Assembly (NCBI GenBank): GCA_027452005.1
Contig: DAIDHF010000005.1
Location: 1 to 64,000, forward strand
DNA: 64,000 nucleotides
Origin: Acidimicrobiales bacterium
GTDB lineage: Bacteria > Actinomycetota > Acidimicrobiia > Acidimicrobiales > JAKAVM01
Direction: 5' to 3'
Part shown: one piece after another, positions 26,441-34,575 of the stretch
Position numbering within the stretch: the stretch's first letter is position 1
Layout: the number at the start of each line of letters is the position of its first letter
Program-made: the position numbers and the translations under genes
Notes under the pieces: generated by a model
What the model was told of the DNA's origin: nothing
Database searches by the model: none
Seen by the model: only the letters and a program-made list of their open reading frames with translations

Positions 26441-27607
26441 CTAAACAAGTCCAGTCCAGATTCTTAGATGTTCTTTGGCACATCTAGCCCAGGTAAGCTC
26501 TGCAACCCTGACTGCGCCCTTTTCCACCAGTCTAGCTGCCACCTGTGGGTCCGAGACCACCTCAACAATCGCCGAGGCGATGTCCTCTGGGCTCTCGGGA
26601 TCTACAAGTCTGGTGGCTGTCGCTGCGCTGGGGACCTTTGACGAGATGACCGGGATCTGACATGCCATGGCCTCGACCACGGGAAATCCCCATCCCTCGT
26701 ACAAGGGGACGTATAGACATCCACTCGCCTGAGCCACGAGGGAGTCTCGAAGATGATCTGGCAGGTGACCGGTAAAGATTACCGAGGCCGAGGTAGGTCT
26801 CGTTATAGGTCCCCACCCTGGGGGACCTATAACTACCAGCTGGAGGTTCCCGCCAAGTTGAGTCCTAGCCATCTCAAAGGCAGCCAGAACATTGTCAAGG
26901 TTCTTTCGAGGTTCCCGAGTCCCGACCGTGACCAGATACGGCCCGTTAATTCCGAAACGGGAGTCCAGGTCTATATCTAAGTAGTTGGATCTGGGCCTAA
27001 CGTGATTACTTCCCCACTCAACAATCTCAATGGCCGGGCGCTCACCGGTTTCTTTTCTCGATATCTCATGGTCGAGGTCATCCGCGCTCTGGGCAGAGGG
27101 AACAACTATAACCTCGCTTCTTTCAATCGCCCGACTAAGGGCTCTGTCGTGCCAGGCGACCCCGTGCTTGGAAAAGGCCCCTGGATAACGCTTCCAGGCC
27201 AGATCGTGAACCACTACAACCTGGCGAGTATTAGCTGGAGCTAACGGGTACACAAAACTTGGACAGTGCATTACCTGAGCCGTTTCTAATTTGCGACCCA
27301 CCGGATATGGCACCCGGTGAGTCCAGGCCAGCCTGACCAAGGAGGCCAGCAATGGACTCTTTGACCAGGACACCTGGGTAAATTTAGCTATATCAACAGA
27401 TCCAATAGGTGACATAGACTCTTTAGCTAAGTCTTGGCGATCGCCATATTGTAGGTCGGGGTCAACCCGGAGGCCTCCGGTTGTGTGCAAGATCACGTCT
27501 TTAGTGGCCCCAATTTCGACCAACCCCTGTAGAAGGCCTTGGGTATACACACCAATTCCTCCTGGTACCTTAGATACCAGTTGCTCACATACAATGGCAG
27601 TTGTCAC
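26441..27607 (-). CDS. Glycosyltransferase family 4 (second of a tandem triplet)
   Basis: 388 aa, GT-B fold. Near the start, SKVPGGIGVYTQGLLQGL is the Gly-rich acceptor loop. HDLAWKRYPGAFSKHG and PYLVTVGTREPRKNLDNVLA open the acceptor and donor parts. YEGWGFPVVEAMACQIPVI is the E-x7-E motif. It is paralogous to its two neighbours. The GTG start is 3 bases after the upstream gene ends, so they are co-translated. Probably a mannosyl- or rhamnosyl-type transferase for an envelope polysaccharide; the substrate is unknown. Confidence 0.88.
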   Translation of the reverse strand: MTTAIVCEQLVSKVPGGIGVYTQGLLQGLVEIGATKDVILHTTGGLRVDPDLQYGDRQDLAKESMSPIGSVDIAKFTQVSWSKSPLLASLVRLAWTHRVPYPVGRKLETAQVMHCPSFVYPLAPANTRQVVVVHDLAWKRYPGAFSKHGVAWHDRALSRAIERSEVIVVPSAQSADDLDHEISRKETGERPAIEIVEWGSNHVRPRSNYLDIDLDSRFGINGPYLVTVGTREPRKNLDNVLAAFEMARTQLGGNLQLVVIGPPGWGPITRPTSASVIFTGHLPDHLRDSLVAQASGCLYVPLYEGWGFPVVEAMACQIPVISSKVPSAATATRLVDPESPEDIASAIVEVVSDPQVAARLVEKGAVRVAELTWARCAKEHLRIWTGLV

Positions 27608-27610
27608 TGA

Positions 27611-28783
27611 CTAAGCACCCAGGCCCGCGCACTGAATGTATAGGTCAACGAACCCGACAGCACATCTCTCCCAAGAAAATCTCGCAACCTGGATAAAGCC
27701 GCGGTCCACATATTCACGATTTAGCTGGTCGTTGGAGATAAATCCATCGATAGCTTTGGCAAGGGACTCTGGGTTTCTTGGATCAACCAAGATCGCTGCA
27801 TCGCCAACGACTTCAGGAATGGATCCCTGGGTAGTGCTTACGACTGGGACCCCTAGTCTCATGGCTTCTAGAGGTGGAAAACCAAACCCCTCGTATAGAG
27901 ATGGGTAAGCAAAGCAACATGCCCCGGAAATTATACTCTCTCGTTCGTGTTGAGCCACGTACCCGGTCACAACTACCTTTGATTGAATTGCCGGATCCAA
28001 ACTAGCTAAGGTGGTCTCAAAATCGGCTTGACCCCAACCCATTCGACCAACAATTACGAGACCAAGACCTGGGTGATCTACGTGGAGCAACGAAAAGGCC
28101 TTTAGTAGGGTTGGTAGGTCTTTTCGTGGTTCTATTGTGCCCACAAATACCACGTACGACTCGATGCGGCGACTCATTAGTTCGCGTGACAGTCCCTCAG
28201 GAAGATTACCGGGACCCCCTGCCCCATCGTTTTTACTTTCCCCGGGAATGCCCGGGTAGATAGTTACTACCTTGCTCGGGTCTATGGAAAACTCCTCGCA
28301 CACTTCTTGCTTTATAAAATTGCTATCGGTATGGATCCATGCACCTCTAGCAACAGCTCGCCGTATCAAATCGGGATACCTGAGCGTTTTCGCGTCACAC
28401 AGGTGAGGATAGTGAACCGTTGTCAGGTCGTGTACTGACATTATCCGGGTCGCTCTTGAGGTTGGCGGAACTATGTAATTGGTCCCGTGTACCACGTCGT
28501 GTATCCCGATAAACATCTCCAGGTTGGGCCAGTTCATTACCTTCCAGGCAGCGTGCAAGGGGCGGGCTGGCATGGGGCGAGAGAGAGCGCTTATCCCGGA
28601 GGGTAGGTGCTTGACAATCTCACCTCGGCGCCGCCAAGATATTGCAAAGGCATCGACCTGAACTTGGTCTTGGTTGGCCAACCCACCAAGAAGCCCGGCC
28701 GTAAATTGTCCGATCCCCGTTACCTGTCCCAATAAAGACGTAGCGTCAATGGCGACATGGACTGGGCGTGCAGGTTGGTGCAT
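27611..28783 (-). CDS. Glycosyltransferase family 4 (first of a tandem triplet)
   Basis: 390 aa from ATG 28783. The frame continues open to 28873, but this would overlap cofD on the other strand, and homologous starts (VHVAIDATSLLGQVTGIGQF) favour the later ATG, although it has no clear Shine-Dalgarno. GT4 signatures are YVVFVGTIEPRKDLPTLLKA and YEGFGFPPLEAMRLGVPVV. It is the first gene of the triplet, divergent from cofD. All three look equally intact. It probably extends an envelope glycan. Confidence 0.87.
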   Translation of the reverse strand: MHQPARPVHVAIDATSLLGQVTGIGQFTAGLLGGLANQDQVQVDAFAISWRRRGEIVKHLPSGISALSRPMPARPLHAAWKVMNWPNLEMFIGIHDVVHGTNYIVPPTSRATRIMSVHDLTTVHYPHLCDAKTLRYPDLIRRAVARGAWIHTDSNFIKQEVCEEFSIDPSKVVTIYPGIPGESKNDGAGGPGNLPEGLSRELMSRRIESYVVFVGTIEPRKDLPTLLKAFSLLHVDHPGLGLVIVGRMGWGQADFETTLASLDPAIQSKVVVTGYVAQHERESIISGACCFAYPSLYEGFGFPPLEAMRLGVPVVSTTQGSIPEVVGDAAILVDPRNPESLAKAIDGFISNDQLNREYVDRGFIQVARFSWERCAVGFVDLYIQCAGLGA

Positions 28784-28860
28784 GATTTGTTCGGGCAATA
28801 GATTGGGTCCGCAGTACGTAGTGAAAACTTTCAGAGTAAGTCTAGTTCCCCCCGACCAAC

Positions 28861-28866
28861 TAGTGT
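28861..28866 (+). promoter_or_regulatory. Predicted -10 (TAGTGT) of leaderless cofD-cofE transcript
   Basis: TAGTGT lies 7 nt before ATG 28874. This supports ATG 28874 over the in-frame GTG 28865, which overlaps the -10 itself. No strong -35 is visible. Confidence 0.4.
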
Positions 28867-28873
28867 GGATCAC

Positions 28874-29827
28874 ATGATCACGTGTTTAGCCGGTGGTGTA
28901 GGTGCCGCCAAGTTTCTTGTCGGGCTAAGTCAAGTAGTTGACCCCGACACTATCTCGGTAATTGTCAATACCGGGGACGACTTTGAGATGTTCGGCCTGT
29001 ATATCTGCCCGGATATGGACTCGGTTACATACCACCTGGCTGGGGTCTCAAATAATGAGCTTGGCTGGGGGCGAGCCCAAGAGACCTGGGCGGTCATGGG
29101 CGCGATTGCCAGCCTTCAGGGACCCGACTGGTTTATGCTCGGTGATCTAGATATCGCTACCCACCTAGTTAGGACCGAAATGATAAGGTCCAAGATACCC
29201 TTATCTGAAATATCTAAAGTTCTCAGTAAACGCTTTGGGATTGCCCCAACCATTGTCCCGATGTCCGATGATCCTGTACGCACTATGGTGCGATTGGAAG
29301 CTGGCCATGACTCTAGTACTAAAACCCGGGTAGTCAGTTTCCAGGAGTACTTTGTTAAACTCAAACACTCGGTTTCAATACATTCTGTCTGGTTTGACGG
29401 GTCACCCCTTGCAAAACCGGTCCCGGGAGCAATTGAATTTCTTGAGGTCTCCAAACAGATCGTGATCTGTCCGTCTAACCCGGTCGTGTCGATTGGTCCA
29501 ATTCTGTCGGTAGCTGGCTATCGGGAAGTTCTAACCCAAAAGAGAGACCAGGTTGTGGCAGTGTCTCCAATCGTTGGTGGCAAGGCCATCAAAGGACCGG
29601 CCGATAGAATGCTCACAGAACTCGGTCATGAGTCCTCGTCCCTTGGAGTCGCCCGACTTTACCAAGACTTCTGTGGAACCCTTGTAATTGATACACTTGA
29701 CCAGGATTTACAGGGAGAAATTGAGAACCTCGACATGAAGTGCGTTGTAGCCAACACAATTATGGACACCCCTAAAAAGACCCATGAATTGGCCGACTTG
29801 GTTATGAAATTGGGTAAAACCCAGTGA
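28874..29827 (+). CDS. cofD: CofD/FbiA, 2-phospho-L-lactate (phosphoenolpyruvate) transferase of F420 synthesis
   Basis: Transfers the phospholactyl or phosphoenolpyruvyl group to the deazaflavin Fo to make (dehydro-)F420-0. It begins CLAGGVGAAKFLVGLSQV, the family nucleotide loop. GDDFEMFGLYICPDMDSVTYHLAG, the LGDLDIATHLVRTEMI segment, ICPSNPVVSIGPILSV and SPIVGGKAIKGPADRM all match actinobacterial FbiA. It has 318 aa from ATG 28874. Its last codons overlap the cofE GTG by four bases. In actinobacteria the substrate is reported to be phosphoenolpyruvate; this is family knowledge, not visible here. Confidence 0.94.
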   Translation: MITCLAGGVGAAKFLVGLSQVVDPDTISVIVNTGDDFEMFGLYICPDMDSVTYHLAGVSNNELGWGRAQETWAVMGAIASLQGPDWFMLGDLDIATHLVRTEMIRSKIPLSEISKVLSKRFGIAPTIVPMSDDPVRTMVRLEAGHDSSTKTRVVSFQEYFVKLKHSVSIHSVWFDGSPLAKPVPGAIEFLEVSKQIVICPSNPVVSIGPILSVAGYREVLTQKRDQVVAVSPIVGGKAIKGPADRMLTELGHESSSLGVARLYQDFCGTLVIDTLDQDLQGEIENLDMKCVVANTIMDTPKKTHELADLVMKLGKTQ

Positions 29828-30576
29828 CTGGAACCAACATGTCTTTTCTGCCCCAAGGTGGACTCTCAATTATTCCCGTGACTGAAATTGGAGAGATCCA
29901 ACCTGGAGACGACCTTGCCCGAGTCATATTGGACGCGTGTCAAGAACTGAAGACGGGAACGTCAATCATTGAAGATCTCGACGTGATCGTGGTAACACAA
30001 AAGATCGTCTCAAAGGCGGAAAACCGGCTGGTTGAGGTCGATCCAGATGACCCCCACTCTCATGTGCCGGTTGTAAGGCAAGAGGCGGTTCGAGTGCTGC
30101 GGACTCGAGACACCCTTCTCATAACCGAGACCCGTCATGGATTTGTCTGTGCAAACTCTGGAGTCGACAGATCGAACGTAGACCCGCGATACTGTGCCCT
30201 TCTTCCTTTAGACCCAGATCGGTCGGCAAATACCATCCGGATAAGACTAGAACGAGAACTCGGGATCACTCTAGGGGTCATAATATCTGACACTTTTGGT
30301 CGAGCCTGGCGAAAGGGCCTAACAGACGTGGCCATTGGTTGCTCGGGAATTGGGGCAATAGTTGACCTAAAAGGACAACTAGACGCTATGGGTCGAGAAC
30401 TTCAGGTTACCGAGATATGCGTGGTAGACGAACTAGCCGGAGCGGCCGAGTTGGTCATGGGCAAGTCGTCATCAATACCCGTTGTTATCATCCGCGGACT
30501 TCCAAAGAGTTGGTTTCGAGAGTCGAAGGTTGTAGACGAAGTAGTCCGACCTGCCCACGAAGACCTCTTTCGTTAA
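29824..30576 (+). CDS. cofE: CofE, F420-0:gamma-glutamyl ligase (single-domain)
   Basis: Adds gamma-linked glutamates to F420-0 using GTP. 250 aa with VIVVTQKIVSKAENRLVEV (phosphate/metal site), the HGFVCANSGVDRSNVD signature, and SDTFGRAWRKGLTDVAIG. The GTG start overlaps the cofD stop. Mycobacterial FbiB has an additional C-terminal nitroreductase domain that reduces dehydro-F420-0. That domain is absent here; the protein ends at the usual end of archaeal-type CofE. The reductase must therefore be encoded elsewhere. Confidence 0.94.
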   Translation: MTGTNMSFLPQGGLSIIPVTEIGEIQPGDDLARVILDACQELKTGTSIIEDLDVIVVTQKIVSKAENRLVEVDPDDPHSHVPVVRQEAVRVLRTRDTLLITETRHGFVCANSGVDRSNVDPRYCALLPLDPDRSANTIRIRLERELGITLGVIISDTFGRAWRKGLTDVAIGCSGIGAIVDLKGQLDAMGRELQVTEICVVDELAGAAELVMGKSSSIPVVIIRGLPKSWFRESKVVDEVVRPAHEDLFR

Positions 30577-30684
30577 TCGACCTCTAACGTCAATCCGAAT
30601 CACTGAGCCAATTGCCCGATCTTTGCAGGGGATAACACGGTGCCTGGACTCTAAATCGGCATGAAGTCTAGAGTGCGCCTGGTA

Positions 30685-31623
30685 TCAGGTCAGACTTTGA
30701 ACGACCTGTGCAATACCCTCTTCGAGGCTAGTCCAGCTGGTCCAGTTGAGGACCTTTTTTGCTTTTTTCGGGCTTAGAGATGACCTGTCCAACTCACCGG
30801 GTCTAGCCGGAAACAAATTGGGTTCAAGCTTACTCTTGGTGGCGCGCACGACAGTTGAGTACAGCGTGTTTACAGAAGTCTCAATTCCGGTCCCGATATT
30901 GATGACCTCACCACTCCCACTACTTGCCGCCTTTGAGAACGCGTCAACGACGTCGTCGACAAAGATAAAGTCTCTGGTCTGTTCGCCCGTTCCAAATATC
31001 TTGCACGGGATGTTAGAGACCAGGTTGCCAGCAAAGATTGCAACCACCCCGGCTTCGCCGTGAGGATCTTGACGGGGACCATACACATTAGCCAGGGCAA
31101 GTGCACTGTAATCCAGGCCATAGAGTTGACGGTAGGTGGCCATATAATCAAGTGCCACCTTTTTTGATACCCCATATTGAGACAGTGGTCTTTGGGGCTC
31201 GGTCTCTTTGATCGGGAGCTTGTCGAGGGTGGGTTCGCCATAGAGAGTTCCCCCACTAGCAGCAAACACAATCTTGCGCGTAGAGGCAAGACGGGCTGCC
31301 TCTAGTACGTTTATAGTCCCCAGAATGTTGATCTCGGCATCCAGCAGAGGATCTTGAATACTGACCCGCACATCGGCCTGAGCGGCCATGTGAAAGACAA
31401 CCTCGGGTTCAACCTTGATAACGTGCTGGACAAATTCATCACTTCTAATATCTAGCTCACTAATTCGAATCTGTCCGTGATATTCAGCTCTGGCCTGGGA
31501 GAGGTTTGCCATCGAGCCGGTTGACAGGTCGTCGACTACTTCGACTAGGTGTCCTTCGGCAAGTAGGCGGTCAACGAGGTGGGATCCTATAAACCCAGCT
31601 CCCCCGGTTACGAGTACCTTCAT
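30685..31623 (-). CDS. NAD-dependent sugar epimerase (UDP-glucose 4-epimerase-like)
   Basis: Extended SDR enzyme, 312 aa. The NAD motif is VLVTGGAGFIGSHLVDRLL, and D36-DLSTGSMANL is typical of GalE-like proteins. VVFHMAAQADVRVSIQDP is the substrate loop. The catalytic Tyr-x3-Lys is YGVSKKVALDYM. ALANVYGPRQDPHGEAGV is characteristic of UDP-sugar 4-epimerases in actinobacterial envelope loci. It lies 26 bases after the manB stop on the same strand. It likely interconverts UDP-glucose/galactose or the N-acetyl forms; specificity cannot be fixed. Confidence 0.88.
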   Translation of the reverse strand: MKVLVTGGAGFIGSHLVDRLLAEGHLVEVVDDLSTGSMANLSQARAEYHGQIRISELDIRSDEFVQHVIKVEPEVVFHMAAQADVRVSIQDPLLDAEINILGTINVLEAARLASTRKIVFAASGGTLYGEPTLDKLPIKETEPQRPLSQYGVSKKVALDYMATYRQLYGLDYSALALANVYGPRQDPHGEAGVVAIFAGNLVSNIPCKIFGTGEQTRDFIFVDDVVDAFSKAASSGSGEVINIGTGIETSVNTLYSTVVRATKSKLEPNLFPARPGELDRSSLSPKKAKKVLNWTSWTSLEEGIAQVVQSLT

Positions 31624-31649
31624 ATAGACTGCGTGACTTTCTCCACGAT

Positions 31650-32726
31650 CTAGAGTGGGACCCTAGTGTTCTCTATTACGCAAGACGGAGATATAACTTC
31701 ATGAAACCCTACAACTGAGAAATCTGTAATCTGGGCCTTGTCACCAATGGTTGCCCCGGCCCCGATGACTGAACTCTCAACCACTGCCCCGTCTGACACC
31801 GTAACACCACTGAGCAAGACCGAGTTGACCACTTTAGCTCCTCGGCCAATTACGCACCCGGGACCCACGACCGACCGGGACACAAATGATCCATCCAGAC
31901 ATCGCGAGAGTTGACCGAAATAACTTATCTCGCCAACCCTCCCGTCTAACTCACACTCGCCGTGACACCACAGGTTGTCAGCCACCCGGTCAGCCCGGGG
32001 GTTGGGTGGCTCGTCCCGGTTCCCCAGTAGCAGGTCCCAGTGGGCGGCCAGGTACTTCTCGCAGGTGCCCGTATCAATCCAGTAATCAGTTGACACCATA
32101 GAATACAGGCTCTCTTTGGAGGCCAGGGCGGGAAAGATCTCCCGCTCTATCGACACCTTGCGGGAGGTGTCAATCAAGCTAAGTACGTCCGGGTCAACCA
32201 CGTAGGTCCCGGCATTGATCGTGTTCGCCGGGGCGCTTTCCTTGGGGGGTTTTTCAATAAAGTCACCGACCTTGCCATTCTCGTCTCTCACTACTACCCC
32301 AAAGGCACTCGGGTCTTGAACTTCTACCAGGGTTATAGTCGCCATGGCACCGGCGTTCTCATGGAACTTGACCAGTTCGTCAACCTTTAGGTCCGTCAAG
32401 ATATCTCCGTTTACCACCAAGAATGTCGAGTCGATCTCGGCATAGGTAGCCGCAAACTTGATCGCCCCGGCCGTATCGAGAGGTTCGGGCTCGATGGCAT
32501 ATTCCAGTTTTACCCCGTCAATCATTCCAGCTGGAAAGGCCTCAATAAACGCGTCGGGCTTATAGCCCAAAGACAAAACCACCTCGTCGACGCCGTACTG
32601 AGCTAGGTGACCGATTACTCTCTCTATCATTGGTACGTCAACCACCGGTAGCATCTGCTTGGGCAAAGAGTATGTAAGGGGTCTAAGCCTGGTACCTTGC
32701 CCTCCGACCAAAAGAACACACTTCAC
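31650..32726 (-). CDS. manB: Mannose-1-phosphate guanylyltransferase-like nucleotidyltransferase
   Basis: Makes NDP-sugar, probably GDP-mannose. 358 aa. The nucleotide loop is CVLLVGGQGTRLRPLTYSLP, and metal and sugar sites include VVNGDILTD and EPEPLDTAGAIK. NTINAGTYVVDPDVL matches eukaryotic GMPPB and mycobacterial ManB (Rv3264c). The C-terminus (about 245-358) is a left-handed beta-helix (GPGCVIGRGAKVVNSVLL; IGDKAQI). AAAGGA 5-6 nt before the ATG is a good Shine-Dalgarno. Position between cofE and wbbL mirrors mycobacteria. An alternative is a glucose-1-phosphate thymidylyltransferase of the long type, which is less likely. Confidence 0.85.
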   Translation of the reverse strand: MKCVLLVGGQGTRLRPLTYSLPKQMLPVVDVPMIERVIGHLAQYGVDEVVLSLGYKPDAFIEAFPAGMIDGVKLEYAIEPEPLDTAGAIKFAATYAEIDSTFLVVNGDILTDLKVDELVKFHENAGAMATITLVEVQDPSAFGVVVRDENGKVGDFIEKPPKESAPANTINAGTYVVDPDVLSLIDTSRKVSIEREIFPALASKESLYSMVSTDYWIDTGTCEKYLAAHWDLLLGNRDEPPNPRADRVADNLWCHGECELDGRVGEISYFGQLSRCLDGSFVSRSVVGPGCVIGRGAKVVNSVLLSGVTVSDGAVVESSVIGAGATIGDKAQITDFSVVGFHEVISPSCVIENTRVPL

Positions 32727-32740
32727 ATTGTGGTCCTTTG

Positions 32741-33583
32741 TTACCCGGTCTTTTTGCTCGACGACTTAGTTGGGCTAGAAACCTTCGTAGGGGTTAGCGA
32801 TGACTTGACGCCAGGTGAGCTGGGAACACTTGCCGGGGTCGAGGTGGGCAATTTTGGACTAGTCGCGGTGGGAAGTCTCGCCGGGGTCGTGGTCGTAGTC
32901 GAGTTGCTCGTAGTCGGCTTGGCGTTAAACATGGCCTGTATGAGTGAGCTGGGCGGCTTTGGCACACTTACCCCGTTAGGGAGATAAGCAATCGTTATCT
33001 CCAGGTCATTCTGGAACAAGAAGCTGTTGAAGTTGTTCGTCAGTACCTGGCCGGAGGTTCCCAGACCAGACGACCAGACCTCGGTAGTTACCGAGGCCGT
33101 CTTGAGATTACACTTGCCTCCGGTCTTATGGGCCGGCCTACCCGGTAGCTTGAGCTCGCTGGGAGTTACCACCAACCCGGGATAGTTACTAAAGAACTGA
33201 CTCAGGACTGCGTTGTTTCCGGCCTGGGTGTGGTTGAGTGGGTGGATAGTAATTAGGCCATTACCCGTTGTATAAAACCCCAACTTGATCTTCCCGGTAG
33301 TTGGAGAGTAAAGCCCCGGATTTTGCGGAAGGTTTGGCAGTATGGTTCCGCATACGTCAAAGTCAACCGCCGAGAACCAGGTCTGCTTTGTGGTAGGCGG
33401 GGTTGAATTGGCCACCGTCCCGTTCAAGGCCTCAGCGCGCGAGTAGTACACGAGTCCGATCCCCAGTACGATTATCACGACAAATATGATATGAAAGGTC
33501 TCCAACGTGCGACCGGCCCCGCGTCTGTGACCGCCCGTGCGGGCAGCGCGCGCGACTTTATAACCAAGTGATTCTTTAGCCAT
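32741..33583 (-). CDS. Membrane-anchored extracytoplasmic protein of unknown function in the cell-wall locus
   Basis: 280 aa. A basic cytoplasmic N-terminus (RTGGHRRGAGR) precedes a single membrane helix (about 29-47). An extracellular domain of ~140 residues has two cysteines that could pair (DFDVCGTILP and GGKCNLK). A central KLGFYTTGNGLITIHPLNH segment follows. The last 60 residues are a Ser/Thr/Pro tail (TTTTTPARLPTATSPKLP), typical of a glycosylated or wall-spanning stretch. The central segment resembles a conserved actinobacterial exported domain often reading GxHTHGDGLIHIHP (from memory), here with fewer His. It lies between manB and wbbL in the same direction. Not recognised as an enzyme. 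Confidence 0.75.
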   Translation of the reverse strand: MAKESLGYKVARAARTGGHRRGAGRTLETFHIIFVVIIVLGIGLVYYSRAEALNGTVANSTPPTTKQTWFSAVDFDVCGTILPNLPQNPGLYSPTTGKIKLGFYTTGNGLITIHPLNHTQAGNNAVLSQFFSNYPGLVVTPSELKLPGRPAHKTGGKCNLKTASVTTEVWSSGLGTSGQVLTNNFNSFLFQNDLEITIAYLPNGVSVPKPPSSLIQAMFNAKPTTSNSTTTTTPARLPTATSPKLPTSTPASVPSSPGVKSSLTPTKVSSPTKSSSKKTG

Positions 33584-33667
33584 TACCGGGATACCCTACC
33601 AACATCGACACACAATCTACTACATGAGTCTTTTGGAAATAATTTCCATGACTTCCTGCTCCTATTA

Positions 33668-34555
33668 TTATCCCGTAACCCGGTGACTTTTTCCACTCCA
33701 ATACCTTCCGGCGGTTCGACGGGCAAACTTGGCAGTCACAACAAGTGCCAGCCTGATTGTCAAAGAAATACCTGCAGGAACAATACTCAAACCAAAAAAT
33801 CGCCTCTGGGTCTTTCTGCAAAAACGCAGAGCAGACCGGTAATGGGCTAGCTCCATCTTGTAAGGATGGCTCGCCGTTGAAGTGCCCTGGGTGTGACGGA
33901 CTTGGGCCCCGGGAACATATCCAACCCGGCCACCGTCTTTAGCTATCCTCCAGCACAGGTCCAAGTCTTCCACGTACATAAAATATCCCTCGTCAAATCC
34001 GCCCAGATTGTCAAAGATGGACAAGTCAACCAAGATGCAGGCTCCACTTATCCAGTCGACCTCGGTTACTAAATCGGTAAAGGATACTTGTTTCATCTTA
34101 TAGGTTTCACTAAAGGGGTTGTTGGGGAAAAATGCTCCAAGTAAGGTATGCATGGCCGCTGTAAGGGGTGCTGGAAACTGCCTGGCCGATGGGTAAGTAT
34201 TATCATCATCCCCCACAATCTTTGGGCCTACCGCCTTTAGGTCGTGTTCACGCAACTGGCTGGCTAAATATTGAACAGATCCTGGACTGTACTCAAGATC
34301 TGGATTACTGATTAGAAGCAGTGTGCACTGGTTATCGAGATACCCTCTGCCGAAGTTAATACCTCCCCCATATCCTAAATTTTGACCGGGCCGAACCAGA
34401 GTTATTCGAGACAGCCTTTCCTTTAGCGCCTGTCTCAAAGAAGATCCATCTCCAACAGGGTCGTTGTCAACTACCACGATAGTTACAATCCCTTCACCAA
34501 GAAGACTATCTACGCACCTGATTACAGAGTCATTAGACCTGTAGGCCACGATCAC
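33668..34555 (-). CDS. wbbL: WbbL-like rhamnosyltransferase (glycosyltransferase family 2)
   Basis: 295 aa, GT-A fold. The start is MIVAYRSNDSVIRCVDSLL, nucleotide part IVVVDNDPVGDGSS, and metal site LLISNPDLEYSPGS. NTYPSARQFPAPLTAAMHTL and DWISGACILVDLSIFDNLGG match mycobacterial WbbL almost position by position. That enzyme adds rhamnose to GlcNAc-diphosphoprenol to make the linker between peptidoglycan and arabinogalactan. FMYVEDLDLCWR is the catalytic-base region. dTDP-rhamnose genes lie just upstream. The GTG start is 20 bases after the decarboxylase stop. Function by homology and synteny. Confidence 0.88.
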   Translation of the reverse strand: MIVAYRSNDSVIRCVDSLLGEGIVTIVVVDNDPVGDGSSLRQALKERLSRITLVRPGQNLGYGGGINFGRGYLDNQCTLLLISNPDLEYSPGSVQYLASQLREHDLKAVGPKIVGDDDNTYPSARQFPAPLTAAMHTLLGAFFPNNPFSETYKMKQVSFTDLVTEVDWISGACILVDLSIFDNLGGFDEGYFMYVEDLDLCWRIAKDGGRVGYVPGAQVRHTQGTSTASHPYKMELAHYRSALRFCRKTQRRFFGLSIVPAGISLTIRLALVVTAKFARRTAGRYWSGKSHRVTG

Positions 34556-34575
34556 GCAACCCGTCTTGTCTTGAT

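Noticed and set aside
30648-30674. ACTCTA/TAGAGT inverted repeat between cofE and the epimerase gene as a terminator
   Set aside because: The 15-nt loop, weak 6-bp AT-containing stem and lack of a T-run make it unconvincing.
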